From Phytophthora quininea (lineage: Eukaryota; Oomycota; Peronosporomycetes; Peronosporales; Peronosporaceae): a stretch of 64,000 bases of DNA. The notes beneath the pieces were generated by a model that saw only the letters and a program-made list of their open reading frames with translations, did no database searches and was not told where the DNA came from. A program made the translations under genes and the position numbers. The stretch is from NCBI GenBank assembly GCA_011947345.1, contig JAAVTG010000075.1, positions 124,001 to 188,000 of the forward strand, written 5' to 3'. This document shows positions 12,401 to 24,554 of this stretch, piece after piece. Each line of letters starts with the position of its first letter. Positions within the stretch are counted from its first letter, which is position 1.

Positions 12401-15400
12401 TCCAAGGAACTTGGAGTAACAGTGAAGTTTACAAACGTCACACGACTGCAAATGTCTGGGGAGAAGCGGCAGGATGGATCGCGTGTGATCAGGAACAAAC
12501 GGAAGTCCGGAGTAATCAATCTCCTCGCCAGCCAAACGGATGAGGACGCGTCCACCTGTCTTGTAAAGCTCTCGGTTGAGAACAGGATTCAGGATGGGAT
12601 CAATGTTTTCCACCTCGTGGACCAACAGAGCCGTGCCGAATCGGATTGCACTAGCAAGAACCTTCATGAATGAACTATCGAGGAACGACGTCTGCGCAAT
12701 TTTCGTGCTTGTCTTCAGACTGTAATACTTCATAATGAAGTTATTTGCCTGGCCTGAGGGTCGATAATCAGTGGGAAGCGGTGGAAACGCTGCAAGATGA
12801 TGGCGTTTTCATAGCACAACTCGTCCGAGGGCAAGTCACTCATCTGCCACTCCAACTGTTCATTCGGGCGAGAGAGGTAGTCCACGAAACTTAACTGCGG
12901 CTTCGTGTTGATATCCATCGAATCAAGATATCCCGCCAATCCTGAACCAGGATCTTTCTCTGTTGGAAGTCGAGGAAGCCAATGTACGTAAGGAAGGCAG
13001 ACGACAGCAAAGTATCACCAACAAGCGTCTTCATCTGAGCGTCAAAGTCATTCGATCCCGCCTCCCACCGTTCGCTTTCCTGTAAGAGACTTTTAAGAAG
13101 AGCCACTGATCTCTCCACCTTCTTTGAAACTTGAGCCATGTCATTTGTGATCAGCTGCGCCTCATTGATCAATGCCGCATACTCGTGCTTGTAGTTTTCA
13201 ATGCGGACTTCAAGAGCATCAATGGTTTGTTTGGCCTGAGTGTACCTCTCACGCAAGTCAGAGGACTTGTCAACCAACGACTGCACCTCATCTCGCAGAG
13301 GCTGAATCCTGTGAAGGATGTTCGTGTAGTTAAGCTGCGAGACAATCCACTTGTAGAGCGGCCCGCAAGCCTTCGACGCACGGTTCACCTTGTCATAATC
13401 AAATTCATCAACCTTGTCCACGTAGTTGGTCTGAACAGTGTGACGCTGACGAGCACTCAGCTTCTCGGAGTCAAAGTTCACGACCTGTGAAATGAAATCG
13501 TCCTTTCGAATAAACCGACGCAAGTCCGCCCAGTCCAAGCTGGATTCGCCAAGCATCACTGCAACAGCCTCCATCGTCATTCTCACGGCAGCAGGAGGTC
13601 GGGCAAGCGCACGGATCTCATCCAGTTGCGCTTTGCGAATCGAATTCACAGAGGATTGAGCATCTAATAGTGCCGGTTCGGCCTGAGCCAGATCGGCCTC
13701 AACAACCTCCTTCCGTGAACGAATTTCCTCATCCTTTCTGGCAAGATCAGTAGCTAGCGCCTCCGTATCCTTCTTCTTTTCTTGGGCTTCATTCTGCTCG
13801 TGGACCATTTGCTGGAGTTTTTCATTAGCTTCCACATCCTTCTTCTTGAGCTCCTTCTCCTTGAGGCTCAATTGTCCCTGCAGTTCCGCCACCTGCTCAT
13901 GTGTGGCCTGTAGTTTTTGCACACCAACATTTAAGTGAAGTTGCTGGTCCTCCAGTTGCGCTCGCTTTTCCGAGTACAACGACACGAAATGACGGATGAA
14001 CTCCAAGTAATCTCTGGGCGAAATGTGGTTGTACTTCATATGGCGCTTCTGAAGTCGACGCATATGAAGCAGCACTGCGTGGTGGAACTGAACGATGCTA
14101 CCCACCAGCACATCACGGAACGTCCCAGTTGCAATGTGCGGAATCAATTTTGCTAAGACATTAGCTGCGTCATCTGGGATGACAAAATCGGCGGATCCAG
14201 CAATATCCAGCGTATTCGTGAATTCATACGCCACCTGCGCAAGTGCGTGATCATTCCACGTGCCAAACCAATCAACCACACATCGGTTAAAGAGTGCAGG
14301 AGACGTGTTGGTGCGACTTTGGAAATCTCCTGACGCTGGATTCATCGTAAACACCACGTGAAGGTTGCGTTGCACCTGTTTAGTGAAGTAACGGAAGAGT
14401 TCGTCCTCAGTGTTCTCCACGATAACTCCATCGCGTTGCACAGCCTCCCTGCACGCGTGCATGAGAGACGTGTATTCATCGTCTTCAAATAGGCCAGGCA
14501 CTTCGCCGGACGCTAGGAGAGCGTTCATGCGCTCCAAGAATGCTGAGTCCAGCACATTGGACTCGTCGAAAATGAAACAAATCTTCTCGCCTTCACAACC
14601 ACACCTCTTTAGCACGACGCGGAGGTCGTCGTCAAAGTTTTCCAGCGTGTAGTTTGACGTCAGTTTGATCTGGAATACAGACATACCATTCATCCAACTT
14701 ACAAACCGAGACAACACTGTCTTTCCCGCACCGCTTTCACCAACCAGCAACAAGTGTCCAAGCGGCTGACGAAGGACACGGTCAATGCGAAGCACGTGAT
14801 CTATCACCGAGTCAAACACCACCAGTTGGACGTTGAGTTCTTCTTCATAGAAGACGCGTAGACGCGCTTCAATGTGCTTGCGAAGATCAGTTGTCGTAAC
14901 TTCCGTGTAGTTCTTTGACAGCCACGTGCTGAACAAAATAGGGTGCTGACCCCCATATTCCACCACTTCCAGGGCAGTTGCACTTTGGGGGAAATGGTTC
15001 CGCAGTGTCTCCTTCACCATACGGAAGCACCAGTTTTGTTCCTCTGACGTAACCAGGCGGTCCATGAAAAGCCGCAGTGCCTCGTGAAACACCAACTTCA
15101 CCAGTGTTTCGATGTCAATCTCGAACTCCAATGGCTCAATCGCCTCGTACAATGCTCTCATCCACCTCGACAGCTCTCGAGGACTGTAGATGTAGTGTGG
15201 TTGCATTTCAGCTGAGAACTTCTTTGATTGCTATCGTATACGTCCACCATCGCATCTGTCAGAGGCTGCACGTAAGAGCGCAGCGACGGCGTCAGTTTAA
15301 GCAGAGCGCGGTTGAACGTTCCGTAAATTTGCTTGAGCGACGGGTACGATGGGAAATCAACCAAAAGCACAGGCGCATGACGTAGCAGACGAAGAGACAA

Positions 15401-18400
15401 CGGTACGCGACCAGGGTCTGTCGGGGGATTACATGCTCCCACAAACTGAATGCGTTCGAGCCGCACCCATGCATTCTTGCCGCCCAGCCAAAAGCCACCC
15501 TGTTCAATCAACTGTCTAAGAACGTGATTACCCGTTGAGTTCCATATTTGTCAGCTTCTGGAAGATTGATTTCATCGCAGAAAACGACAAGCCACTTCTC
15601 CGGTGCATTGGGCGCCAGCAACATCCCATTAGGGGTGCGCTTGTACTCGCAATATTGCGAGAAGGTCTTCAAAATAAGTTCCGGAGATGTGCCTGACGAA
15701 AAGTTAAGGCTGGCAAACTCGAACTCTGGTAATGAGCTGATGGTCGAGCTCAAGGTCATCGTCTTACCACTGCCCGGTGGACCACAAAGAATTAGAGGAC
15801 GGTGCTGAGAAAGCCATCCACGCAGCACTTCAACATGACGAATAGTATCCACAGTCGTCACAACAACATCAGTGGATAGCACTTGGTGGCTTTCAAGATC
15901 CAGCTGCGGAATCGACCGCAACCACTGGCGCCATTCACCATCATCGATGTTAACTTCATACTCGAGCAAACTGTTTTCGGGACCGGCAGAGCTCGAGACA
16001 GGGAACATAACGCGATTTTCGAGTGTCTGCACAACAAAATTGCAGAGATCGATTCGGTTCACGGAGTCCATCGACCCGCCAAAGCCCCACAGAATCGAAA
16101 AGACAAACCACTTCGGCACAAAGCTCGACATTTGTTCAACAGTCATTGGGAAGTCCGAGTGGCCTTCGTTGTACTCGTTCACTCTGCTCAATCCTCTTCC
16201 TAGAAGAGTGAACATTGACATGAGTAGGCGCAAGCTGGTGACCTCCATGATGTGAGTCTGACCCATAGCTTGCTCCAAGCAGATTTCGATCAAAGAAGGC
16301 ATACCGTCACCACGGCTAATTAGATCTCGAAGCAATCCAACGTAAGTGTGAGCTGTTTTTTGCAAGCTCCGTTTCACTCGGTTGTAGTGACAGTGACGAT
16401 ACCGCCGACACGTCATCACGAATCTTTTGCAAGTAGTGCTCCACGATGTGACATGTTTTCACCGTATCATGCGAAAACCACACCATACCGCAACGACTAA
16501 CGGTCGCTAGCGTGGCGTAGCGCAATGTCTCGGTTTCCATCATGATCCACACGTTCGGCGGAATCTCAAGACGTTCTCCAGACGGTAGCGTCAGCAGTCT
16601 GTTGTCATCCAGCACAGAATTCAAGTTTTCAGCCCACTCAGGATCCACGTCACCGTCGAATATGATCCAGTGGCGTTTCTCGCTTTCGCCTCTAACACTG
16701 TTCAGCACTTGACGAAGCAAATACGTAAATACACCATCTGTCCACTCCAGCGTCGTATTATCAAGCACACCATAAAGGTGTTCCTTCGACAGCGCCTTTG
16801 GATCAATGACATGAGCTTCTCCCTTTACACCATCGACAAGTTCCATGGCATCCATCAAAACACTCCACGCACTGGATTTACCGCTTCCAGATGCACCAAC
16901 AAGCATAACACCATGACGAAGTTGCATGACTTGGTAAAGCTGCAACGCCTTCTCCACCCACTGCTCGCTAGCCACATACTTCTCCTTCTTGGCGAGCTCC
17001 ACGATCTTAGCACGAAGCTCATCTTCGTCGATACGATGCGCCTCAGTACCCGGAAATACACCCTTCAACAGGGTTTCAAACACAGGAACATCATGCGAGA
17101 CTAACTTGGGTAAAATAGTATCAGTAATGGAACCGATCAGCGCCTTCGTTTCTAGCTCTTCAATGTTGGATGGTGCGCCATTATCTTGCGATAGCGTGAT
17201 TTTTCTCTTCAGTTGCCCAGCACTAACAAGTACGCTTTTCAAAGCACGGAGACCGAAGTCATAGTGAGGCTGCTTGGACAGTTGGTCCTCACATAAATTA
17301 AACAACAGCACCACCTTGGCAGAGATTTGCTCGGCTGTGGTAATGCCCTGAGAGAACAACATCACCTGGGCGATCAACTCACGGTCGGGGGCGACCATTG
17401 CAATACTTCGGAATAGCTGCTTTAAGTTATCGGGCAGGTTGGATCGACCAGCATAACCAGGGTTCATCGTGACAAAGATGCCCACATCAGGGTTAAGCTT
17501 AACACTCTTGCCAAGCAGCTCAATCGTGGTGCTGGATGATCCTGTCGCACCATTTTGTTTGGCTAACTTGCCAACCTTCAGTGATGACACTCCACTTTGA
17601 ATAGCCAAAATTTGCTGAGATACAGCAGAAAGAACACGTTCCTCAAGACGGTTAAATTCATCAAAGCAACCCCAAGCGCCAACTTGGCACAGACCCACAA
17701 AAATGCGACCCATGGCCTGGAAGTCAAAGTGTTCGTCACAGTTGAATACCAGCACAAAACGTCCAAGATGAGACCCCAAGGCCTTCACGGACTCCGTTTT
17801 TCCTGTACCTGCGGGTCCAAACGGATTGCCACCCATTCCAAAGTCCAATGCCTGGGTCAGAGTGAGATAGCACCTCTCTGTAAGGGAGTCTGCACAAGTC
17901 TCTCTCCAACCCCGAAGTACTCAAAGCCATACGAAAAGCTGGCGTTGGAAATCTGAATGGTAAGCTTTTTCAGTGGATCGGACTCCTTTGCTTGGAAGTA
18001 GTGGCGCATATGATAGAGCCATCTGAAGTCTTCTGCACTGCTCACGTTAGCCTGGCTCAATCGCTTCGTTACGCTCTTTTGGTGTACCAACTCTGTAATG
18101 AGCTGCTCGTATTTCTTTCGAACATCGTTCTTGACATCCGTAAGAACGCGTTCACTCAGAATGAACAACAGCGAGTCCAATTCCTGAAGAACAGTTGACA
18201 GCTCGCCACCTCCGGACTTTAAGGCGTTCTCGACATCGCGAGACCACTGGACTTGAGTGGCAAGAATAACCACTTGGGCAGGGAAATCCGACACCCATTT
18301 CAGATACGCTTCGCCGCTGATATCCGTCGGATACGAAGTGACAGCTTCTTCCAGGAGCAGAGACAATGTTTTCCTCATTTGTTCCTCAACCTTGCTCAAC

Positions 18401-21400
18401 CAGATGTTGATACGTGTGTCTTCAGCAGTCTTGACAGGCTCTTTAAATTTCACAACCTCGCCTTCACGAGATGCCATTCCGACTATCACGCCCGTACTGC
18501 TGTCCATCTCTAAGGACGATATTCCAGCAAACATTTTGGAAAGGTGACGTTGAATCTGCATCGGTTCCTTGCTGTTTCCGATCATCTCCAGCAAGTCTTC
18601 ATCGCCCACAAAATAGAATCGAGGGAACGCAGCTCGTTGACGCTCCAAGTACTCGCCCAAAGCACGTTGGACATTGCCCATCATGTCCTGCTGACGCTCA
18701 AGTGAATGGTATAGATTCGGAATGTTTGCCACATCCACAATCATTGGCTTGTGAGCAACACGCTTCATCGTGGATGTGAACTCGTTGTCAACGCTCTGGA
18801 AACGCGCGAACTCCTTGGGCAGCTGCTGCTTAATATCCGCAGACCCGAAAAAGATGCCTTCGAGGTACACCCAGCGTCGTTGAACGTCAATCCAAAAGTC
18901 CAAAATGCCACGAATTTTGGTCAGTTTGTCCTCCCACGTAGTAGCTAACTCTGCAAACACACGGTAGTAGGGCGATTGTTTCATACTGCCCAAGCTGTTG
19001 AGGTGCTCGTCAAGCTTGGCAAACATTTCATCCCACCCACGAATGACCCGGCATCGGTTTTGGTAGTTGACCAAGTCCAACTGGTAGTTGGTCCAGTAAT
19101 CTGACACCTGGCGCAGGAACTCGTCGAGGGCCATTTCGCCCTGAGCCGTTCGGATAATCGCCTTCAACTCGTTGTCATTTGCAGAAAGCTTAGACTCCCA
19201 GAAATTGCGCAGCGTCAATTCTGTGAAGGCGGAGGAGATGTTTAACATTCGAAGAATCTGCTTCCAGTGGCGGTCTCGAATCGCATCTGACTTCAGTTCC
19301 GACAATAAGGAATTCATCGACTTTCGGGACTGGATTGTTGCCGAAAAATGCTCAAATGCTTCGTACTGCTGGACTCGTGCAGGAAGGTGCCGCATTTCGT
19401 CAACGATCTCATCCAGTTGCTTCCGGATTTTGCGTGGTTGAACTGCGGACCAAAGGGTGTCCTGCAATTCCTCGACATGGGCCCACACCTTAGCGATGCT
19501 TTTCCAGACTTCATCCAATCCAGCCAACTCTTCCATTGCCCGTGAGAGGTCACTGTAGGACGTCCGATCATCATCAATTGAGGATCCGCCCATTCCTGAC
19601 ACATACGAGATGTTTAATGCGTTTAATGCAGCATTCATCTTGTCCTGTTCGCCACGAAGCAGTTTGAAGCGCGTTTCATAGACAATCAGCAATTCTGTAG
19701 CCGACTTGGGGGACTGGTTCCCTTGAAGAGGCTTGGCGCTGTCCCATTCAGTCACAGCCTTGTTGATCTTGCTGTCTAGAGCGCTCTTCTCTTCCAGGAT
19801 TTTAGCCTGAAGTTGAGGCAATTGACTCTCCATAGCAGAACTCTTGCGCTGAAGTAGTTGAATGAAAGCTTCCCACTCTCCTTCTACGTTGGCCAGCGAT
19901 GGCCAGTCTGACGAAAATCTGTACCTCTGCTTTTTCAATAAGCGCTCCCCTGTTCAAAAGACTCCACAGCTTCTTCCCACTCGTATCTCATTTGCCGCAT
20001 TTCCTGAATTAACGTGATCGCAGCAACAACCTGTGCAGTTGCAGCCTCAAGCGCATGCTGCTCCAGCAGTGTACGTTTCGACGAAATGGTCGAGTAGAAC
20101 GAGTTTATTTGATCGCGGAGGAGATCGCCGAAATAAGCGAGGAACTCATTGTGCCACGCATCATATTTCACATTGACTTGTGCCTGAACTTGCTGGTAGT
20201 TGATCACCATCGGACCGAATCGTTTCGTGTTGGAAACAGCATCAAATGCGTTCCGCTCGTTCTTAATTTCCACCAAAATTTGCTGCCATTTCCGTAGGTC
20301 CTCCCCAACACTATTCAAAGCCGTCTGTGCATCCATATCCCACAAAGCCTGATACTGGAGCCACGTCGAAGAGTACTTCTCAACATCACTAACAGTAGCG
20401 TCGAGCACACTGTACGCCTTGGTTAACAACTCCAAAGGCACTTGGTTCAACGCCTCCTTAAATACAGCCTCCCGGCGCCTTGAGCTAGCACTCTTCCTGG
20501 GAGGTGACGACAGCGCAGACACAGTTGATTTGCCATACACATTTTCATACGATGACGTCTGAATCTTGGGCAGATCACACGCTGAATTCAACAAGTTTTG
20601 AAGCTGGGCAAGCCAATCACGCCGAGCGTCTCCAACAGAAGGTTCCAGGTACAAAACCTGGTTCTTCAACAAAATTTGGTGAGTTTTCACAGTTAGCCCG
20701 GCCTCAGAAAGAGAAACTTGAAAAGATTTATCATCCGACTGAGCAACAAAGCATGCAACCCAACTTTGGAGCAACACTTCCAACTTTTTGCCCAAAATTG
20801 CGCTAATCAAACCGTTCAGGTTCTTCACGAACACATGCAAATTCGCGTATCCGGCCAAACTCAGTTCATCGACGTGACCCTGAATTTTTACCAGTACAGC
20901 ACGGACCTCGTCGGCTTGAAACTCCGAACTTGATCGAACCGTTTCCAGGAGATGATCAATATCGCTGGTTTTCTGAAGCAACTCATCCACCTTGTCGTGT
21001 AGGCGTTCAACCTTCGCCGCTAGATCAGTAACATACTCTCCCAGACCATCTGCATGCCAGCGCATTTCGTTGCCCTTTGTAAAAGTTTTACCTATCGTAG
21101 CGCGGACTTCACGAATATATGCAGCCGTTAACGCCTCGAAAATAGGCTGGATTCGACGGCAAGAACTGGTATATGTCTTCAGGCTGGCATCGAGAGACAT
21201 CGCAAAGGGATACTTTGACTTGGCATCTTCCGCGATCATCTTCAAAGTAAAAGGTACCCGGTAGCCAAGCCATTCCAAATTACGTACTTCCTTGAACAGA
21301 GTGACAATTTGCTGGTTGAATGCCACAACCAGTTTCTTTTTCTCGCCCTGTGGGGTGTCTTCCGTGACGATGTTAAGGATAATGTTCTTAATATCGAAAA

Positions 21401-23584
21401 TGGGCATTGACGCTAGATCGTTGACCCATTGGTCGAAAATTAGCTGTGGGTTGAGCTTGGCAATAAATGCCTCAGCCGCCGCTTTAAGCGCCTTGCCTTC
21501 CACGTGTTGCTCCCACCCGACACCGAGGACACTTTCCACACGCGACAATAGCATCTTCAATTTGCGCTCAATTTGCTTAGCCCACATTACTGCACCAGCG
21601 ATAGGGGTATATCGCGCAGTTTACTCGTTCGGGACGCCTCAGAAAAGGCGTAGTGAGCCCGAAATTTTGCCTGGAGACTGCTTACGTCCTCTTTAACATT
21701 TTCAATCAGCTGCATCTGGAATTGTTGAACAGCACTTCGAATGCGAGGCCGGAAGAATAAAGCATTGTACTTCGAGAACACCCTGAACATTTCGTCAGCG
21801 TTAGATGTGGCGCTCAATCGGCTTGTGAGGCTGCTGATGATTCGCCCTTCAACGCGGTCGATGCACAGATCATACGCCTTACGTAAGTTTTTCCAAGCTG
21901 TCACTCCTTCTCCAGATACATCAAGCGGATCGAGAGAATTAAGCTGTGCATACGCAGAATTAATTTCTGTGAGTGCATCGCCTGTGATTTCCCCACCGCG
22001 AGATTCGTTCAATCCCACCCCGTTCGACCCACCAAGCACACGTTGGATCACTTCACGGAGCTTCTCGTGCTGTTCGCGGAATTCGTACAGCTCTAGGAGA
22101 CGCTCTTCGATGGCCACATGCTCCATTTGCAACTCTGAGAGCAAGGGGAGTTTTTCTGTGTTAATTGATCCGCCTCGACGTTTAAAGAGCTCTTTGTGAG
22201 GTCATAGAGCGTGGCCACTTGTCTGTGCCAATTCGTGAAAAGTTCCTTGCACGAAGAAATTAACTGCTCGAACTGAGTAAACGGAACCTCAATGAGACTA
22301 TAAACACGGAGCAAACTGATGACCTGCTGGGTCAGGTCGCTGGACATAACCTCCACTAGATGCAATAGCCGAGATAGGTTGTAGGCATCAGCCACACGAA
22401 TCTTTTCAAATGCGTAAACACCAGCGTGACACCCTGGTTGAGCTGGTTGATATCTGTAGCCGAGAGAATCGAATTCATGGGGAACTCCTTCATCAGAGTC
22501 ATTACACTAGTCACGTGCTGGATTGCAAGTCCAAGGCCATGGTCAGCACTGAACGAGACTGTCGCCAAATATCTCTTGGCCCGCTGCAGCACTGTAATTG
22601 TAATTTCCACCTCTGGAGACTTTAACTTTTCCTGCACAGCAAGAAGTGCTCGGTTCAAGTCACACCAGAAATTAATTTCCTGCATCGCCGTTCCAGGGAG
22701 CGGCTCGTTAATCAAACGGGTCACTTTTTGGATTTCCTTGATCCACTTGGTGATGCCGCCTTGAATCTCATTCACAAACTTTACATCATTCACTTTCTCC
22801 TCCAGGCCGAGCGCCTCCACATCGATCAGCACACCTTTCTCGCGAACCAGGCTCGCAGCTTGCTGGATCACAGGATGGAAGATCAGGTTCACTTCTGGGA
22901 TCTCGATGTTCTGCTGGTACTGCAGCGCCAACTCCAGCTCCTTCATCCTGCGTCGGATCGCCGGTAGTCCTCTAGTCCCTTCACTCAAGTTCGTCATCTC
23001 ACTCTGCGGCATGTGCACTTTGGAGTACTCGTTCACCAACGGGGTGAACGATTGATGGACGTAGTTGTACACCACCGAGAGCAGATTGTCTCTGTCTTCC
23101 TCTTCCTCCTCTTCAGTATTGTCTCCGCTACTGGTCGTCGCCGTCTCCGAGTCCATCTTCTCCACGTCCCCATTATTGCCAAGTCCCAGTGTCATCACTT
23201 GCAGCTGGTGGTTCAGCGTCTGCTCCTTGGCCAGTGGCGCACTGAAGCGTTTGATGAAGCACACGACGTCGTGGCCGCTCTTCTTGCCGGGGAGTACTCG
23301 ATCCCAACATTGACGCGCACTCTGTAGCCTGCGGAGCCGTCCATAGGAGCGTCGTCATCTGCGCGGGCCGGGTAGCAGTGCACCTGCAGCACGCGCGTGG
23401 CCGAGTCCGTCACGAATTGCTCCAGCACGGCGCTGCTGCCGGCGCTGTCCAGGTCTCCCTTGAAGGCGTCCACACTGAGCGCCGAGCCCTCTCCGAAGAG
23501 CGGCATGCAGGTGGCCAGCAGATAGCGCTGGAAGGCCGCCACGGGCAGCGCGTCGGCGCCCGCGGGCGTCACGTCCGTGGCCAT
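9486..23584 (-). CDS. DYNC1H1: Cytoplasmic dynein 1 heavy chain, apparently intronless, 14 frame breaks
   Basis: Motor subunit of cytoplasmic dynein, which moves cargo towards microtubule minus ends. ATG 23584-23582, stop at 9486. The tail is followed by the linker and the AAA ring. P-loops are [10 protein letters not shown] (AAA1, about residue 1920), [11 protein letters not shown] (AAA2, about 2230), [10 protein letters not shown] (AAA3, about 2600) and [11 protein letters not shown] (AAA4, about 2950). A long coiled-coil stalk with the microtubule-binding tip follows (about 3190-3530), then AAA5/6 and a C-terminal domain of the cytoplasmic type ([12 protein letters not shown]...). The frame changes 14 times, near 23290, 22404, 22194, 21605, 19948, 17885, 16358, 15517, 15224, 12930, 12759, 12508, 11474 and 11342. 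Twelve need one added base; those at 16358 and 12508 need one fewer or two more. The repaired length is exactly 4,703 codons with no intron. No in-frame stop occurs elsewhere, so I treat the gene as functional. Confidence 0.93.
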
Positions 23585-23853
23585 CCCGCAGGTCTCTTCT
23601 CCTTTACTACTTGCCTGACGATCTTCGGGATGAGGGGAAAGGATGCGTGGCCGCCGAAAAATGGCTACAGCAAATTAGCTCTACGTGGTAAAGATTACTA
23701 TAATTTTACCTGCTAATTTGGATCGGAAACGAACTAACAGTCTTTTGGCGGGAAAATGGGGGCAAAATGGGAGAGTCCTATTAGATATAAATGGAGGGAG
23801 TCGACCGAGGAAGGGGGACGACTGGCAATACGACGCACGGCCCACAGAGCGCT

Positions 23854-24399
23854 CTACATGGGCATGCGCTTCTTGGGCTGCTTGGTGATGAGGTTCTTGT
23901 GGATGTGGGGATGACGCCGCCGCCGGCGATCGTGGCCTTGATGAGCGTGTCCAGCTCCTCGTCTCCGCGGATGGCCAGCTGCAGGTGGCGCGGCGTGATG
24001 CGCTTGACCTTGAGGTCCTTGGACGCGTTGCCCGCCAGTTCCAGCACCTCCGCGGTCAGGTACTCCATGATGGCGGCGGCGTACACGGCAGCCGTGGCGC
24101 CCACGCGCTTGTTGGCCACGCGTTTCTTCAGGAAGCGGTGGATACGCCCCACAGGGAACTGTCGGCCCAGCAGAACGGCGGGCATTAATTAGATCGCTGC
24201 GATGCAAGGGGGTCCAATACAGCATTGTACCTGCAGGCCTGCGCGCTGAGACCGCGACTGCGGGGCCTTCTTGGAGGTGACTCCTTTGCCGCCCTTGCCT
24301 CCCTTGCCGCCTTTCCCACCGATGCCAGACTGCAGCACCAACAAGTTAGTCGCCGCCGAGAAAACACGTCGCAAAAACAGCAACAAACGACCGCACCAT
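23854..24399 (-). CDS. Histone H2A.Z variant, three exons
   Basis: Replacement histone of nucleosomes near promoters. Exon 1 is only the ATG (24399-24397). A 67-bp intron (24396-24330) leads to exon 2 (24329-24231), which encodes the Gly/Lys-rich tail ending SQRAGLQ. After a 72-bp intron, exon 3 (24158-23854) begins [13 protein letters not shown] and holds the histone fold. The variant is H2A.Z by [37 protein letters not shown] and a HIHKNLI tail. One C is missing in a run at 23907-23910, just before that HIHKNLI segment; with it the gene is 135 aa. A broken single H2A.Z would be surprising, so a sequence error is likely. The intron between GLQ and FPVGR falls at the start of the histone fold. 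Confidence 0.9.
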
Positions 24400-24554
24400 G
24401 TTGCCCCTTGGTGGTAGATTTCGAAATGCCCGCCAGCCCGCCGTTCAAAAGGGTGTCTCTTTTTTTTTTTTTTGAAAACACACAATTTTATGGAAAAATC
24501 ATTTGGAAGCCGCGTCGCCAGGCCGCACGCGTTGCTGGCGCTGCACCTCTCGCT
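24400..24554. promoter_or_regulatory. Shared divergent promoter of H2A.Z and kelch-BTB B
   Basis: Only 155 bp separate the two start codons, which face away from each other, so both promoters must lie here or overlap the 5' exons. A run of 14 T (24460-24473) sits in the middle; dA:dT tracts commonly exclude nucleosomes. On the H2A.Z strand, GGCATTTCGAAATC about 35 bp before the ATG loosely resembles an oomycete initiator element. Joint regulation is inferred from spacing only. Confidence 0.55.

Noticed and set aside
9486..23584. Reading the dynein locus as a pseudogene
   Set aside because: No in-frame stop or missing domain apart from single-base shifts; all four P-loops, stalk and C-terminus are conserved, and the same type of shift occurs in other essential genes.
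9486..23584. Programmed frameshifting or RNA editing as the explanation of the breaks
   Set aside because: Sites share no common slippery heptamer or neighbouring structure, involve A, C and G, and two have opposite sign; errors in short runs explain them more simply. Kept as a testable alternative in the findings.
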